A stretch of 64,000 nucleotides of DNA from Janthinobacterium rivuli. GTDB lineage: Bacteria > Pseudomonadota > Gammaproteobacteria > Burkholderiales > Burkholderiaceae_D. Under the pieces are notes generated by a model that saw only the letters and a program-made list of their open reading frames with translations, had not been told where the DNA came from and did not search any database. Made by a program: the position numbers and the translations under genes. Shown piece after piece: positions 20,100 to 29,978 of the stretch. The stretch covers positions 372,001-436,000 of the forward strand of contig NZ_CP121464.1 in the NCBI RefSeq assembly GCF_029690045.1, in the 5' to 3' direction. Every line of letters starts with the position of its first letter. The stretch's first letter is position 1.

Positions 20100-21730
20100 T
20101 GCAGCGCCGTTCCTTCATGCTGTGGGCCGCCGGCGGCACGGCGGCCGCCGCCGCTGGCATCGGCAGCATCGCCGCCTACCTGCGCTGGCAGGAAATCACG
20201 CCGAAGGTGCTGTATCCGGGCCGGGAAGAGGGGCACTATCTGCGCAAGCTGCTGCGCGAGCGCACGGCGCTGCCGGCGCCCTCGGCCACCATCACCACAG
20301 ACGTGGCCATCCTCGGCTCCGGCATCGCCGGCCTGACGGCGGCCTGGCGCTTGAACAAGCTGGGGCACAAGGATTTCCTCATGATCGATGGGCCGCAGCC
20401 ATATGGCAACGCGGCGGGCGGCCACTTCGGCGACCTGGCCTATCCTACGGGCGGCCATTATTTGCCGCTGCCTTCGCCTGAATCGACCCATGTGCGCGAA
20501 ATCCTGTTCGACCTGGGCATTATCCAGCGCGATCCACAGGCGGAAAAGCCGTACTACGACGAGCGCTACATCCTGCACGCGCCCGAGGAACGCCTGCTGT
20601 TCAACGGCCACTGGCAGGAGGGCTTCATTCCCACCGAAGGCGTACCGCCTGCGGAACTGGCGCAGCACGAGCGCTTCTTTGCCGAGGTGCGCCGCCTGCG
20701 CCAGACGCATGGCAATGACGGCAAGCGCGTGTTTGTCTTTCCCACAGTGGAATCGTCGCAAGACCCGGCCTGGCAGGCGCTCGACACCATCACCTTGAAG
20801 CAGTGGATGGAGCGCGAAGGCTATACCTCGCCCACCCTGCACTGGTATCTGAACTACTGCTGCCGCGACGACTACGGCACGCGCTACGACCAGGTGTCGG
20901 CCTGGGCCGGCCTGCATTACTATTGCAGCCGCTGGGGGCAGGCGGCGAATGCGGGCAATGGCGCCTGGCTGACCTGGCCGGGCGGCATGCAGCCGGTCGC
21001 CACGGCCATGGAGCAGGCATCGGGCGTCAAACGTCATGCGGGCACGGTGGTTTCCGTGCAGACGACGGACCAGGGCGTCGAAGCGCTGTGCCTGGAACTG
21101 GTCGACGGCCAGCCGCGCACCTACCTGGTCAAGGCGCGCAAGGCCATCTGCGCCATGCCGCTGTATGTGGCGGCGCGCGTAGTGAAGAATATCGCCGGCT
21201 ATGGCTTTGACGCGAAGCGCGATACGCCCGCGTATGCGCCATGGATGGTGGCGAATTTTTTACTGAAACGCTTTCCCGACGAACTGCCGCATGCGCCCCT
21301 GTGCTGGGACAACGTCGTGTACCAGGAGCCGGGCCTCGGCTATGTCGTCTCCACGCACCAGGACATCCGCGTGCGTCCGCCCGAAAAAACCGTTTTCAGC
21401 GCCTACGTGGCCCTGTCCGACCGCACGCCGCAGCAAGCCCGCAAATGGCTCGACGTGGCCACGCCTGAAGAATTGCTGGCGCTGGCCAGCGTCGATTTGA
21501 AGACGGCGTATGGACGCGATTTTGCCAATTGCGTCGAACGCGTCGACATCACCGTGCGCGGCCACGCCATGGCGGCACCGTTGCCGGGATTTCGCAGCAA
21601 TGCGGGCCTGAAAGCGCTGCGCGAGCACGACGGCGCCATCCTGTTCGCGCATGCGGATTTGTCGGGCTTTTCCGTGTTTGAGGAGGCGGCGTGGTGGGGG
21701 GATCGCGCTGCGCGGCTGGCGATCACATAA
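20099..21730 (+). CDS. Tat-exported FAD-dependent oxidoreductase (amine-oxidase-like)
   Basis: The 543-residue protein begins with a twin-arginine signal (QRRSFM followed by a hydrophobic Ala/Gly stretch), so it is probably exported folded. An FAD-binding Rossmann motif GSGIAGLTAAWRL lies at about residues 73-85, and a C-terminal FAD segment near HADLSGFSVFEEA resembles flavin amine oxidases. It overlaps the aminopropyltransferase start-to-stop. A polyamine or modified-amine substrate in the periplasm is a reasonable inference, but no substrate residue proves it. Confidence 0.8.
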   Translation: MQRRSFMLWAAGGTAAAAAGIGSIAAYLRWQEITPKVLYPGREEGHYLRKLLRERTALPAPSATITTDVAILGSGIAGLTAAWRLNKLGHKDFLMIDGPQPYGNAAGGHFGDLAYPTGGHYLPLPSPESTHVREILFDLGIIQRDPQAEKPYYDERYILHAPEERLLFNGHWQEGFIPTEGVPPAELAQHERFFAEVRRLRQTHGNDGKRVFVFPTVESSQDPAWQALDTITLKQWMEREGYTSPTLHWYLNYCCRDDYGTRYDQVSAWAGLHYYCSRWGQAANAGNGAWLTWPGGMQPVATAMEQASGVKRHAGTVVSVQTTDQGVEALCLELVDGQPRTYLVKARKAICAMPLYVAARVVKNIAGYGFDAKRDTPAYAPWMVANFLLKRFPDELPHAPLCWDNVVYQEPGLGYVVSTHQDIRVRPPEKTVFSAYVALSDRTPQQARKWLDVATPEELLALASVDLKTAYGRDFANCVERVDITVRGHAMAAPLPGFRSNAGLKALREHDGAILFAHADLSGFSVFEEAAWWGDRAARLAIT

Positions 21731-21733
21731 ATG

Positions 21734-21758
21734 AAAAAGGCCGGCGCAAGCGCCGGCC
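21734..21758 (-). terminator. Terminator of the chvE-mmsA-mmsB operon
   Basis: A perfect 9-bp stem (GGCCGGCGC with GCGCCGGCC, 2-nt loop) is followed on the minus strand by TTTTT. It lies 41 bp after the mmsB stop and just beyond the convergent FAD oxidoreductase gene. On the plus strand no T tract follows, so it mainly serves the minus-strand operon. Confidence 0.85.
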
Positions 21759-21798
21759 AGAGCCCCCTAAGGCTCGAACCTGTGCTTCCTTGTTCTTC

Positions 21799-23016
21799 TC
21801 ATTTATTTTTATTAATGACGTCGATGAAGACGGCCGCCAGCAGCACCAGGCCCTTGATCACTTGCTGATAGTCGATGCCGATGCCCATGATGGACATGCC
21901 GTTGTTCATCACGCCCATGATGAAGGCGCCGATGACGGCTCCCATCACCTTGCCCACGCCGCCCGAGGCCGAGGCGCCGCCGATGAAGCAGGCGGCGATC
22001 ACGTCCAGCTCGAATCCTGTTCCCGCCTTCGGCGTGGCCGTGTTCAGGCGCGCCGCGAAGATCAGGCCGGCCAGCGCGGCCAGCATGCCCATGTTGACGA
22101 AGGTGTAGAAGCTGACCCGTTCCGTCTTGATGCCGGACAGGCGCGCCGCCTTCTCGTTGCCGCCCACGGCATACACGCGGCGGCCCAGCACGGTGCGGTT
22201 GGTAATGAAGGTGTAGGCGACGATGAGCAGCGACATCACGGCCAGCACGTTGGGAAAACCGCGGTAGGACGCCAGCAGGTAGCTGAAATACACCATCACG
22301 GCGGCGAAGATCGCGTTTTTCAGCAGGAAGAAGGCGCGCGGCTCGTTTTCCATGCCGTGTTTCAGTTGCTTGGCGCGGCTGCGCAGTGAAGTGATGATCA
22401 GCGCAGCGGCGGCGATCACGCCCAGCAGCAGCGACAGGCCGCGCAGGTTTTCGCCGCCGAACGGATCGGGCAAAAAGCCCGAGCTGAGCATCTGGAAGCC
22501 TTCCGGGAAGGGGCCAACCGACTGGCCAGCGAGCAGCGCCAGGGTCAGGCCCTTGAACACCAGCATGCCGGCCAGGGTCACGATAAACGACGGGATCTTG
22601 AAGAAGGCGACGAAATAGCCTTGCGCGCCGCCGATGACGGCGCCGGCCAGCAGGCAGATGATGCTGGCGGCGACAAAATTCATGTTGTAGTTGACGATCA
22701 GGACGGCCGCCAGCGCGCCGACGAAGCCGACCACCGAGCCGACGGACAAATCGATATGGCCGGCCACGATGACCATCAGCATGCCCAGCGCCATAATGAC
22801 GATGTAGCTGTTTTGCAGCACCAGGTTGGTCAGGTTCAGCGGCTGCATCAGGGTGCCGTCGGTCATGTACTGGAAAAAGCCCATGATGACGATCAGCGAG
22901 AGCAGCATGCCGTAGTCGCGCATATTGTTCTTCAAAAAGCCGGCATAGCTTTTCGCTTGCGGCGCGGCCGCTGGCGCTGCTGCCGATGGCGCGCCTGCTG
23001 TCAGTTTATTGTCCAT
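21799..23016 (-). CDS. mmsB: Multiple monosaccharide ABC transporter permease
   Basis: The 405-residue inner-membrane permease has about ten helices and the ribose/xylose-type permease motifs, including [13 protein letters not shown] and [13 protein letters not shown]. With MmsA and ChvE it imports several aldoses. An Ala/Pro-rich cytoplasmic N-terminus (1-25) precedes the first helix. It overlaps mmsA by 11 bp. GguB is an alternative name. Confidence 0.93.
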   Translation of the reverse strand: MDNKLTAGAPSAAAPAAAPQAKSYAGFLKNNMRDYGMLLSLIVIMGFFQYMTDGTLMQPLNLTNLVLQNSYIVIMALGMLMVIVAGHIDLSVGSVVGFVGALAAVLIVNYNMNFVAASIICLLAGAVIGGAQGYFVAFFKIPSFIVTLAGMLVFKGLTLALLAGQSVGPFPEGFQMLSSGFLPDPFGGENLRGLSLLLGVIAAAALIITSLRSRAKQLKHGMENEPRAFFLLKNAIFAAVMVYFSYLLASYRGFPNVLAVMSLLIVAYTFITNRTVLGRRVYAVGGNEKAARLSGIKTERVSFYTFVNMGMLAALAGLIFAARLNTATPKAGTGFELDVIAACFIGGASASGGVGKVMGAVIGAFIMGVMNNGMSIMGIGIDYQQVIKGLVLLAAVFIDVINKNK

Positions 23017-24547
23017 TGTTTTCTCCGTGTGTAACGATCGCGCGCATGATGCGCTCCTGCGATGCTTCTGCCGCGCTCAGTTCTGCCGCGAAGCGGCCTT
23101 CGTTCATGACATAGATCCGGTCGCACATGCCCAGCAATTCCGGCATTTCCGAGGAAATCATGATGATGCATTTGCCTTCGGCGGCCAGGTCGCTGATGAT
23201 GCTGTAGATCTCGTACTTGGCGCCCACGTCGATGCCGCGGCTCGGTTCATCGAGGATCAGCACGTCGGGGCGCGAAAACAGCCACTTCGCCAGCACCACT
23301 TTTTGCTGGTTGCCGCCGGATAGATTGACCACCTTCTGCGCCACGCTCGAGCAACGGGTCTTGAGCTTGCGGCGGAACTCTTCGGCCACGCCGAATTCAC
23401 GCTGCTCGTCGATCACCATGTGTTTGGAAATCGCGTCCAGGTTGGCCAGGCTGGTGTTCTTCTGGATGTCTTCCTCAAGGATCAGGCCCAGGCCCTTGCG
23501 GTCTTCCGTGACATACGCGAGGCCGTGGGCGATCGCCTTGCCGATGGTGCTGATGTCGATTTCCTGGCCATTCTTGAGCACCGTGCCGCTGATGCGCTGG
23601 CCGTAGGCGCGCCCGAAAATGCTCATCGCCAGTTCCGTGCGCCCGGAGCCCATCAAGCCGGCGATGCCGATGATCTCTCCCTTTTTCGCGTGCATGTTGA
23701 TGCCCTTGATGACGGGGCGGTCGGCATGCTCGGGATGGAAGACGCGCCAGTCGCGCACTTCGAAAATGGTCTCGCCTATCGTCGGCGTGCGCGGCGGATA
23801 ACGGTCGGCCATTTCGCGCCCGACCATCTTTTCGATGATGCGGTCTTCGCTGACGGGCTCCACGCGGCAGTCGAAACTGTCGACTGTGTTCCCGTCGCGC
23901 AGCACCGTGATGGCATCGGCGACCCGTGAAATTTCATTGAGCTTGTGCGAAATCAGGATCGAGGCGATGCCCTGGGCTTTCAGGCCCAGCAGCAGGTCGA
24001 GCAGGGCCGCGCTGTCGCTTTCGTTCAGGCTGGCCGTCGGCTCGTCGAGGATCAAGAGCTTGACGTCCTTGCACAGCGCCTTGGCGATCTCGATCAGCTG
24101 CTGCTTGCCTACGCCCAGGTTGGTGATCAGGGTGTCCGGGGACTCTTTCAGGCCGACTTTCTGCAGCAGTTCGCGTGTTTTCGCTTGCGCGTATTCCCAG
24201 TCGATGACGCCCATGCGGGACGGTTCGTTGCCGAGGAAGATATTCTCGGCGATCGACAGCTGGGGCACCAGCGCCAGTTCCTGGTGGATGATGATGATGC
24301 CGATTTCTTCGCTGTCCTTGATGCCGCGGAAGTGCCGCGTCTGGCCCAGGTAATCGATGTCGCCCGTATAGCTGCCATGGCCGTAGACGCCGCTCAGCAC
24401 TTTCATCAGGGTCGATTTGCCGGCGCCGTTTTCGCCGACGATGGCGTGGATCTCGCCGCTGCGTACCCGCAGGTTGACATTGTCGAGCGCAACGACGCCC
24501 GGGAATGTTTTGCGTATCCCGCGCATTTCCAGGATAGTGTTCGTCAT
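23006..24547 (-). CDS. mmsA: Multiple monosaccharide ABC transporter ATP-binding protein
   Basis: The 513-residue protein carries two ABC domains. The first has Walker [10 protein letters not shown] at 38-46 and signature [15 protein letters not shown]; the second has a degenerate Walker A (GLMGSGRTE) and a good signature [15 protein letters not shown], as usual in sugar importers of this type. It energises uptake through MmsB. A 113-bp gap with a hairpin separates it from chvE upstream. GguA is an alternative name. Confidence 0.94.
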   Translation of the reverse strand: MTNTILEMRGIRKTFPGVVALDNVNLRVRSGEIHAIVGENGAGKSTLMKVLSGVYGHGSYTGDIDYLGQTRHFRGIKDSEEIGIIIIHQELALVPQLSIAENIFLGNEPSRMGVIDWEYAQAKTRELLQKVGLKESPDTLITNLGVGKQQLIEIAKALCKDVKLLILDEPTASLNESDSAALLDLLLGLKAQGIASILISHKLNEISRVADAITVLRDGNTVDSFDCRVEPVSEDRIIEKMVGREMADRYPPRTPTIGETIFEVRDWRVFHPEHADRPVIKGINMHAKKGEIIGIAGLMGSGRTELAMSIFGRAYGQRISGTVLKNGQEIDISTIGKAIAHGLAYVTEDRKGLGLILEEDIQKNTSLANLDAISKHMVIDEQREFGVAEEFRRKLKTRCSSVAQKVVNLSGGNQQKVVLAKWLFSRPDVLILDEPSRGIDVGAKYEIYSIISDLAAEGKCIIMISSEMPELLGMCDRIYVMNEGRFAAELSAAEASQERIMRAIVTHGENNGQ

Positions 24548-24622
24548 ATAACCTCTCTGGCACGGCCGCGCTGGTCGGCGCCGGTCGTGCGGCAGTTTTG
24601 TTCTTGATCGTGCATGAAGCGA

Positions 24623-24645
24623 AAGGCCCGGCAGCGCCGGGCCTT
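24623..24645 (-). other. Hairpin between chvE and mmsA (attenuator candidate)
   Basis: A perfect 10-bp stem (AAGGCCCGGC with GCCGGGCCTT, 3-nt loop) lies 15 bp after the chvE stop. The minus-strand read-through after it has only TTTCG. Hairpins here usually protect the binding-protein mRNA and reduce expression of the downstream ATPase and permease. Confidence 0.75.
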
Positions 24646-24660
24646 CAGTACCTTGATTGC

Positions 24661-25737
24661 TTATTTCACTTGCGCTTCCGTGTAGTAGCCGCTGCCGGTG
24701 ACGAGCACCTGCTTCCAGTTCGCCTTGTCGACGGTGACGGGTTTCAGCAGGTACGATGGCACCACCTTGACGCCGTTGTTATAGGTCTTGGTGTCGTTGA
24801 CGGTTGGCGTCTTGCCGCTCATCATCGCGTCGACCATGTTTGCCGTCACCTTGGCCAGTTCGCGCGTGTCCTTGAACACGGTCGATGCCTGTTCGCCGCG
24901 GATGATCGATTTCACCGACGGGATTTCCGCATCCTGGCCCGTCACGACGGGGAACGGCTGTTTCGGCGTGCCGTAGCCGACGCCCTTGAGCGAGGACAGG
25001 ATGCCGATGCTCAAGCCGTCATATGGCGACAGTACGGCATCGACGCGCGCATTGCCGTAGTAGGCGCTGAGCAGGTTGTCCATGCGGGCTTGCGCCACGG
25101 CGCCATCCCAGCGCAGGGTGGCGACCTTTTCCATGCCCATCTGCTTCGAGCGCACCACCAGCTTGCCGCTGTCGATGTACGGTTTGAGCACCGACAGGGC
25201 GCCGTTGTAGAAGAAGTGCGCATTGTTGTCGTCGGCCGAGCCGCCGAACAGTTCGATGTTGAACGGGCCTTTGCCTTCCTTGAGTTTCAGCGCCGATTCG
25301 ATATAGCCCGCCTGCAGCACGCCGACCTGGAAGTTGTCGAAGGTGGCGTAGTAATCGATGTTTTTCGTGCCGCGGATCAAACGGTCATACGAGATGACCT
25401 TGATGCCCTTGTCGGCCGCCTTTTGCAGCACGTTCGACAAGGTGGTGCCGTCGATGGCGGCGATCACCAGCACCTTGGCGCCCTTGGTGATCATGTTTTC
25501 CACCTGCGCCAGCTGGTTCGGGATATCGTCGTCGGCAAACTGCAGGTCCGTCTTGTAGCCGCGCTCCTTGAATACCTTGACCATGTTGTCGCCATCGGCG
25601 ATCCAGCGCATGGACGACTTGGTCGGCATCGAGATGCCGATCGCGCCCTTGTCGGCGGCGCTTGCCACGGGCATTACCGCCATGCCGGAGATGGCCAGCG
25701 CCAGGCTCGCGGTCAGCATTTTCATTGTTGTTTTCAT
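24661..25737 (-). CDS. chvE: Multiple monosaccharide-binding periplasmic protein ChvE
   Basis: The 358-residue protein has a Sec signal peptide (cleavage near VASA-AD, about residue 27) and a periplasmic-binding fold of the ribose/xylose type, with [20 protein letters not shown] and [11 protein letters not shown] segments typical of ChvE. It captures aldoses such as galactose, arabinose and xylose for MmsAB. It is first in the operon, transcribed away from the FAH-dehydratase operon across a regulatory gap of 375 bp. Confidence 0.93.
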   Translation of the reverse strand: MKTTMKMLTASLALAISGMAVMPVASAADKGAIGISMPTKSSMRWIADGDNMVKVFKERGYKTDLQFADDDIPNQLAQVENMITKGAKVLVIAAIDGTTLSNVLQKAADKGIKVISYDRLIRGTKNIDYYATFDNFQVGVLQAGYIESALKLKEGKGPFNIELFGGSADDNNAHFFYNGALSVLKPYIDSGKLVVRSKQMGMEKVATLRWDGAVAQARMDNLLSAYYGNARVDAVLSPYDGLSIGILSSLKGVGYGTPKQPFPVVTGQDAEIPSVKSIIRGEQASTVFKDTRELAKVTANMVDAMMSGKTPTVNDTKTYNNGVKVVPSYLLKPVTVDKANWKQVLVTGSGYYTEAQVK

Positions 25738-26112
25738 TTCAGGTCTCCACCGTCTTCGATAGTTGAATGTGCCAGGGCCGTCGTCCAGTGGGCGGGCTCC
25801 GTGCGAATGGCCGATTGCAGGCCACGGCTGATACTAGTTTGTCCATCCATCCCTCACCAATCACTTTTTTCGCATTGGCGATATCCAAAACGGTATCGAT
25901 AAGCCAATTGATGCAATGCGCCATGGCCTGCCTTTTCGCCTGCGCACAGGGCGGAAATGGTGGGCGGGCGGCGGCTTTTTATGCTGCGCTGCAATACCAA
26001 TAATCATCATTCAATTTGGTGATTTTCGTAATTGCGGCGACACAGGGCGGCGCGCAGAATCGGTCCGGACTTGAAGACCCGCCATCCCGTCACGACCTTT
26101 TGAAAGCTAGCC
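25738..26112. promoter_or_regulatory. Divergent control region between chvE and the sugar-oxidation operon
   Basis: This 375-bp gap separates two divergent sugar operons. It contains one dyad candidate operator (25873-25909), described separately. No convincing -35/-10 pair or terminator is seen on either strand, and no reading frame has gene-like features. Confidence 0.6.
25873..25909. promoter_or_regulatory. Candidate sugar-regulator operator 1 (chvE / FAH divergent region)
   Basis: A core at 25882-25903 (starting ATATCC, containing GGTATC) is flanked by an inverted repeat, ATTGGC (25875-25880) and GCCAAT (25904-25909). The same core, 18 of 22 bases identical, recurs at 35721-35742 before dgoK, again inside an outer inverted repeat. 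XylR, encoded between them, is the nearest candidate binder; another regulator is possible. Confidence 0.55.
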
Positions 26113-27273
26113 ATGCAGCCGATTTCCCCCGCTTCCCTGTTGCCCGCCGACCTGGCGCAGGCCGTCCTCATCGGCCGCATCTGGCGTGACGGCCCGTGCG
26201 TCGTCGCCGTGCGCGGTGGGGAAGTGGTCGACATCACGCAGACGGTGGCGACGGTGGCCGAACTGTTCGAGCGCAGCGATGCGCTCGATATCGCCCGCCA
26301 TGCGCCCGGCATTGCGCTCGGCTCCGTGCAGGCGCTGCTGGCGCAGGCGCTGGCCGCGCCGGCCGGCCAGCCCTTGCTGCTGGCGCCGTGCGACCTGCAG
26401 GCCGTCAAGGCCTGCGGCGTGACTTTCGCCGTCAGCCTGCTCGAACGCGTGATCGAGGAACAGGCGGGCGGCGACGCGGCGCGCGCGGCGAGCCTGCGCA
26501 CCGCCCTGCAAATGACCCTGGGCGGCGATTTGTCGGCATTGAAGCCTGGCTCGGATGCGGCGCAGCGCCTGAAGCAACAGCTGCAGCAGCGCGGCGCCTG
26601 GTCGCAATACATGGAAGTGGGCATCGGCCCCGATGCGGAAGTGTTTACCAAGGCGCAGCCGATGTCGTCGGTCGGCTGCGGCGCGCAGGTGGGCTTGCTG
26701 CCATCGTCCGCCTGGAACAACCCGGAGCCCGAGATCGTCCTGGCCGTCAACAGCCGCAGCGAGGTGCTGGGGGCGACCCTGGGTAACGACGTCAACCTGC
26801 GCGATATCGAAGGGCGCAGCGCCCTCTTGCTGGGCAAGGCCAAGGATAACAACGGTTCCTGCGCCATCGGCCCCTTCATCCGCCTGTTCGACGAACACTT
26901 CACGCTCGACACCGTGCGCCAGGCGGAAGTGTCGCTGCTGATCGAGGGCACGGACGACGGCTTTGTGCTCGAAGGCGCCAGCTTCATGCGCGAGATCAGC
27001 CGCGACCCGCTTGACCTGGTGCGCCAGACGGCCGGCCAGTATCACCAGTATCCGGACGGCTTCATGCTGTTCCTGGGGACCATGTTCTCGCCCGTGAAGG
27101 ACCGCGGCGCGCAGGGCGGCGGCTTTACGCACCACCTGGGCGACCGGGTGACGATTGCCAGCGCTGCGCTGGGCGCGCTGGTCAACGAAGTGCAGCGCTG
27201 CGATGCCATTGCCCCCTGGACGTTTGGCGTGCGCGCGCTGTACCAGAACCTGGCGCAACGCGGTTTGCTTTGA
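26113..27273 (+). CDS. Fumarylacetoacetate-hydrolase-family sugar-acid dehydratase (AraD1 / 2-keto-3-deoxy-pentonate dehydratase type)
   Basis: The 386-residue protein has an FAH fold in its C-terminal half, with a metal-binding acidic stretch NNPEPEIVLAVN and a later FLGTMFSP motif. FAH-type proteins in pentose-oxidation operons dehydrate 2-keto-3-deoxy-xylonate or -arabonate to 2-oxoglutarate semialdehyde (Weimberg route). It heads an operon with an SDR sugar dehydrogenase and a XylD-type dehydratase, which fits that role. Substrate is inferred from context. Confidence 0.8.
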   Translation: MQPISPASLLPADLAQAVLIGRIWRDGPCVVAVRGGEVVDITQTVATVAELFERSDALDIARHAPGIALGSVQALLAQALAAPAGQPLLLAPCDLQAVKACGVTFAVSLLERVIEEQAGGDAARAASLRTALQMTLGGDLSALKPGSDAAQRLKQQLQQRGAWSQYMEVGIGPDAEVFTKAQPMSSVGCGAQVGLLPSSAWNNPEPEIVLAVNSRSEVLGATLGNDVNLRDIEGRSALLLGKAKDNNGSCAIGPFIRLFDEHFTLDTVRQAEVSLLIEGTDDGFVLEGASFMREISRDPLDLVRQTAGQYHQYPDGFMLFLGTMFSPVKDRGAQGGGFTHHLGDRVTIASAALGALVNEVQRCDAIAPWTFGVRALYQNLAQRGLL

Positions 27274-27300
27274 TCCGATTATTTTAAAAAGAGAGACACC

Positions 27301-28068
27301 ATGCAGCATGCAATTTATTCCAGTCTGGCCGGCAAGCGCGTCGTCATCACGGGCGGCGGCACCGGCATCGGCGTGGCCATCGTCGAGGCGTTCGCGCGCC
27401 AGGGCGCCCACGTCACCTTTCTCGACATCGCCCGCGAGGCGTCGCTGGCGCTGCAGGACAAGCTGGCCCACCTGCCGCAGCCGCCCGTTTTCCGCTATTG
27501 CGACCTGACGGACCTGGGCGCCCTGGCCGCCACCTTCGCCGAGATCGCACACAGCGCGGGGGCCACGGATATCCTCATCAACAACGCGGCCAATGACGAC
27601 CGCCACGAATTGCAGGACGTCACGCCCGCTTACTGGGACGAACGCATGGCCGTCAATTTGCGCCACCAGTATTTCTGCGCCCAGGCAGTGGCGCCCGCCA
27701 TGCGCGCCAAGGGCAGCGGCGTGATCCTCAACCTGGGGTCGATTTCCTGGCATCTGGCGCAAGCGCGCCTGTCGATCTACATGACGGCCAAGGCCGGCAT
27801 CGAGGGCCTGACCCGCGGCCTGGCGCGCGACCTGGGTGTCGACGGCATCCGCGTCAACTGCATCATTCCCGGCGCCGTGCGCACGCCGCGCCAGGAAAAG
27901 CTGTGGCATACGCCGGAAGCGGAAGCCGTGATCCTGCAGGGCCAATGCCTGCAGCTGCGCGTGGAGCCGGAAGACGTGGCGGCGCTGGCGCTGTTCCTCG
28001 CGTCGGACAACGCGGCCAAGTGCGCGGGACGCGAATACTACGTCGACGCAGGCTGGTACGGCGCATGA
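27301..28068 (+). CDS. SDR-family sugar 1-dehydrogenase (D-xylose/galactose dehydrogenase type)
   Basis: The 255-residue classical short-chain dehydrogenase has the nucleotide motif TGGGTGIG at 17-24, INNAAND, and the catalytic Ser-Tyr-Lys set within GSISW and YMTAK. Such enzymes oxidise the C1 of xylose, arabinose or galactose to the lactone using NAD(P). GAGAGA precedes the ATG. The stop overlaps the next start (ATGA), coupling it to the dehydratase. Which sugar is preferred cannot be read from sequence. Confidence 0.85.
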   Translation: MQHAIYSSLAGKRVVITGGGTGIGVAIVEAFARQGAHVTFLDIAREASLALQDKLAHLPQPPVFRYCDLTDLGALAATFAEIAHSAGATDILINNAANDDRHELQDVTPAYWDERMAVNLRHQYFCAQAVAPAMRAKGSGVILNLGSISWHLAQARLSIYMTAKAGIEGLTRGLARDLGVDGIRVNCIIPGAVRTPRQEKLWHTPEAEAVILQGQCLQLRVEPEDVAALALFLASDNAAKCAGREYYVDAGWYGA

Positions 28069-29852
28069 GCACCGCAGGCAAACACCCGGCGCGGCGCTTC
28101 CGCTCGCAGGACTGGTTCGACAATCCCGACCACATCGACATGACGGCGCTGTACCTCGAGCGCTTCATGAACTACGGCATCACGGCCGAGGAGCTGCGTT
28201 CGGGCCGGCCCATCATCGGCATTGCGCAAAGCGGCAGCGACATCAGTCCCTGCAACCGCATCCATCTGGAACTGGCCCAGCGCGTGCGCGACGGCATCCG
28301 CGACGCGGGCGGCATCCCGATGGAATTCCCACTGCACCCGATCTTTGAAAACTGCCGCCGTCCCACGGCCGCGCTGGACCGCAACCTGGCGTATCTGGGC
28401 CTGGTGGAGATTTTGCATGGCTACCCGATCGACGCCGTGGTGCTGACGACGGGCTGCGACAAGACCACGCCGGCCCAGCTGATGGCCGCCGCCACGGTGG
28501 ACATTCCCGCCATCGTGCTGTCGGGCGGCCCCATGCTCGACGGCTGGATGGACGGCGAACTGGTGGGCTCCGGCGCCGCCATCTGGAAGGGCCGCCGCCA
28601 GCTGTCCGCCGGCTTGATCGACAACGACAAATTCCTGCAGATCGCGGCCGCCTCCGCGCCATCGGCCGGCCATTGCAACACCATGGGCACAGCATCGACC
28701 ATGAATGCGCTGGCCGAGGCGCTGGGCATGTCCCTGACGGGCTGCTCGGCGATTCCCGCGCCATACCGCGAGCGGGGCCAGATCGCCTATGAAACGGGGC
28801 GCCGCATCGTCGCCATGGCGCATGACGACGTGCGCCCGTCGAGCATTCTCACGCGCGAGGCGTTTTTGGACGCCATCATCGTCAACGCGGCCATCGGCGG
28901 CTCGACCAACGCCCAGCCGCACCTGATGGCCATGGCGCGCCATGCGGGCGTGGAATTGCACTCGAGCGACTGGATGGAGCACGGCTACGACGTGCCGCTG
29001 CTGTTGAACATGCAGCCGGCCGGAAAATACCTGGGTGAGCGCTTCCACCGCGCCGGCGGCGTGCCGGCCGTGATGTGGGAGTTGCAGCAGGCGGGCTTGC
29101 TGCACGCGGACCGGTTGACGGTGACGGGCCAGACGATGGCGGCGAACCTGGCGGGCCGTGAAAGCGCGGACCGCAAGATGATCCGCCCATTTGCCGCGCC
29201 GCTGAAGGAAAAGGCCGGTTTCATGGCCTTGCAGGGCAACCTGTTTGATTTTGCCATCATGAAGACCAGCGTGATCTCGCCCGCCTTCCGCGAGCGCTAC
29301 CTGTCGCGCCCCGGCAGCGAGGGCGTGTTCGAGGCGCGCGCCATCGTTTTCGATGGTTCCGCCGACTACCACGCGCGCATCAACGATCCGGCCCTGCAAA
29401 TTGATGACAGCTGCATGCTGGTCATGCGCGGCGCAGGTCCCGTGGGCTGGCCCGGTTCGGCCGAAGTGGTCAACATGCAGCCGCCCGACGCCTTGCTGAA
29501 GGCCGGCATTTTGAACCTGCCGACCCTGGGCGACGGGCGCCAGTCGGGCACCTCGGACAGCCCGTCGATCCTGAACGCGTCGCCGGAAAGCGCCGTGGGC
29601 GGCGGCCTGGCGCTGCTGCGTACGGGCGACATGATCCGCGTGGACTTGAACGCGGGCCAGTGCGACATGCTGGTCGATGCCATTGAGCTGGCGCGCCGCG
29701 CCAAAGAGCTGCCGCCGCCCGTCAATGACAGCGCCACGCCATGGCAGGAGCTCTACCGCGCCAGCGTGGGCCAGCTGGAAACGGGCGCCTGCATGGAGCT
29801 GGCGCTGAAATACCGCGCCGTGGGCCAGACCCTGCCTCGCCATAACCATTAG
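28065..29852 (+). CDS. xylD: IlvD/Edd-family dehydratase, D-xylonate dehydratase type
   Basis: The 595-residue protein belongs to the IlvD/Edd iron-sulfur dehydratases. Cluster cysteines are C63 (SPCNR), C131 (TGCDKTTPA) and C204 (AGHCNTMGTAST). The C-terminal motif GDGRQSGTS with SPSILNASPESAVGGG is the variant I associate with xylonate/gluconate-type XylD rather than dihydroxyacid dehydratase. It would convert xylonate to 2-keto-3-deoxy-xylonate, the substrate of the FAH enzyme in the same operon. The ATG lies inside the SDR stop. Confidence 0.85.
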   Translation: MSTAGKHPARRFRSQDWFDNPDHIDMTALYLERFMNYGITAEELRSGRPIIGIAQSGSDISPCNRIHLELAQRVRDGIRDAGGIPMEFPLHPIFENCRRPTAALDRNLAYLGLVEILHGYPIDAVVLTTGCDKTTPAQLMAAATVDIPAIVLSGGPMLDGWMDGELVGSGAAIWKGRRQLSAGLIDNDKFLQIAAASAPSAGHCNTMGTASTMNALAEALGMSLTGCSAIPAPYRERGQIAYETGRRIVAMAHDDVRPSSILTREAFLDAIIVNAAIGGSTNAQPHLMAMARHAGVELHSSDWMEHGYDVPLLLNMQPAGKYLGERFHRAGGVPAVMWELQQAGLLHADRLTVTGQTMAANLAGRESADRKMIRPFAAPLKEKAGFMALQGNLFDFAIMKTSVISPAFRERYLSRPGSEGVFEARAIVFDGSADYHARINDPALQIDDSCMLVMRGAGPVGWPGSAEVVNMQPPDALLKAGILNLPTLGDGRQSGTSDSPSILNASPESAVGGGLALLRTGDMIRVDLNAGQCDMLVDAIELARRAKELPPPVNDSATPWQELYRASVGQLETGACMELALKYRAVGQTLPRHNH

Positions 29853-29865
29853 CAGGCAGGTCGGG

Positions 29866-29900
29866 GTAGGTCGGCTTAGCGCTTCGCGCGTAAGCCGACA
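29866..29900. repeat. REP-like palindromic element (single copy)
   Basis: GTAGGTCGG-CTTAGCGC and GCGCGTAAGCCGACA form a hairpin after xylD. It is the same type as the paired elements at 60214-60297 and 63449-63529, but with CTTA/TAAG where they have ATTA/TAAT, a compensated change. Such elements are common in intergenic regions of proteobacteria. Confidence 0.8.
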
Positions 29901-29978
29901 CCACCACAGACATAAAATTTTTCAGCAGTACCCGTAGTTAAAAAAACGTTGTTAATAAAATCCACAAGGAGACACACA

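Noticed and set aside
28038..29849. 603-residue antisense frame across xylD
   Set aside because: It mirrors the coding frame of a recognised dehydratase and shows no domain; shadow frame.
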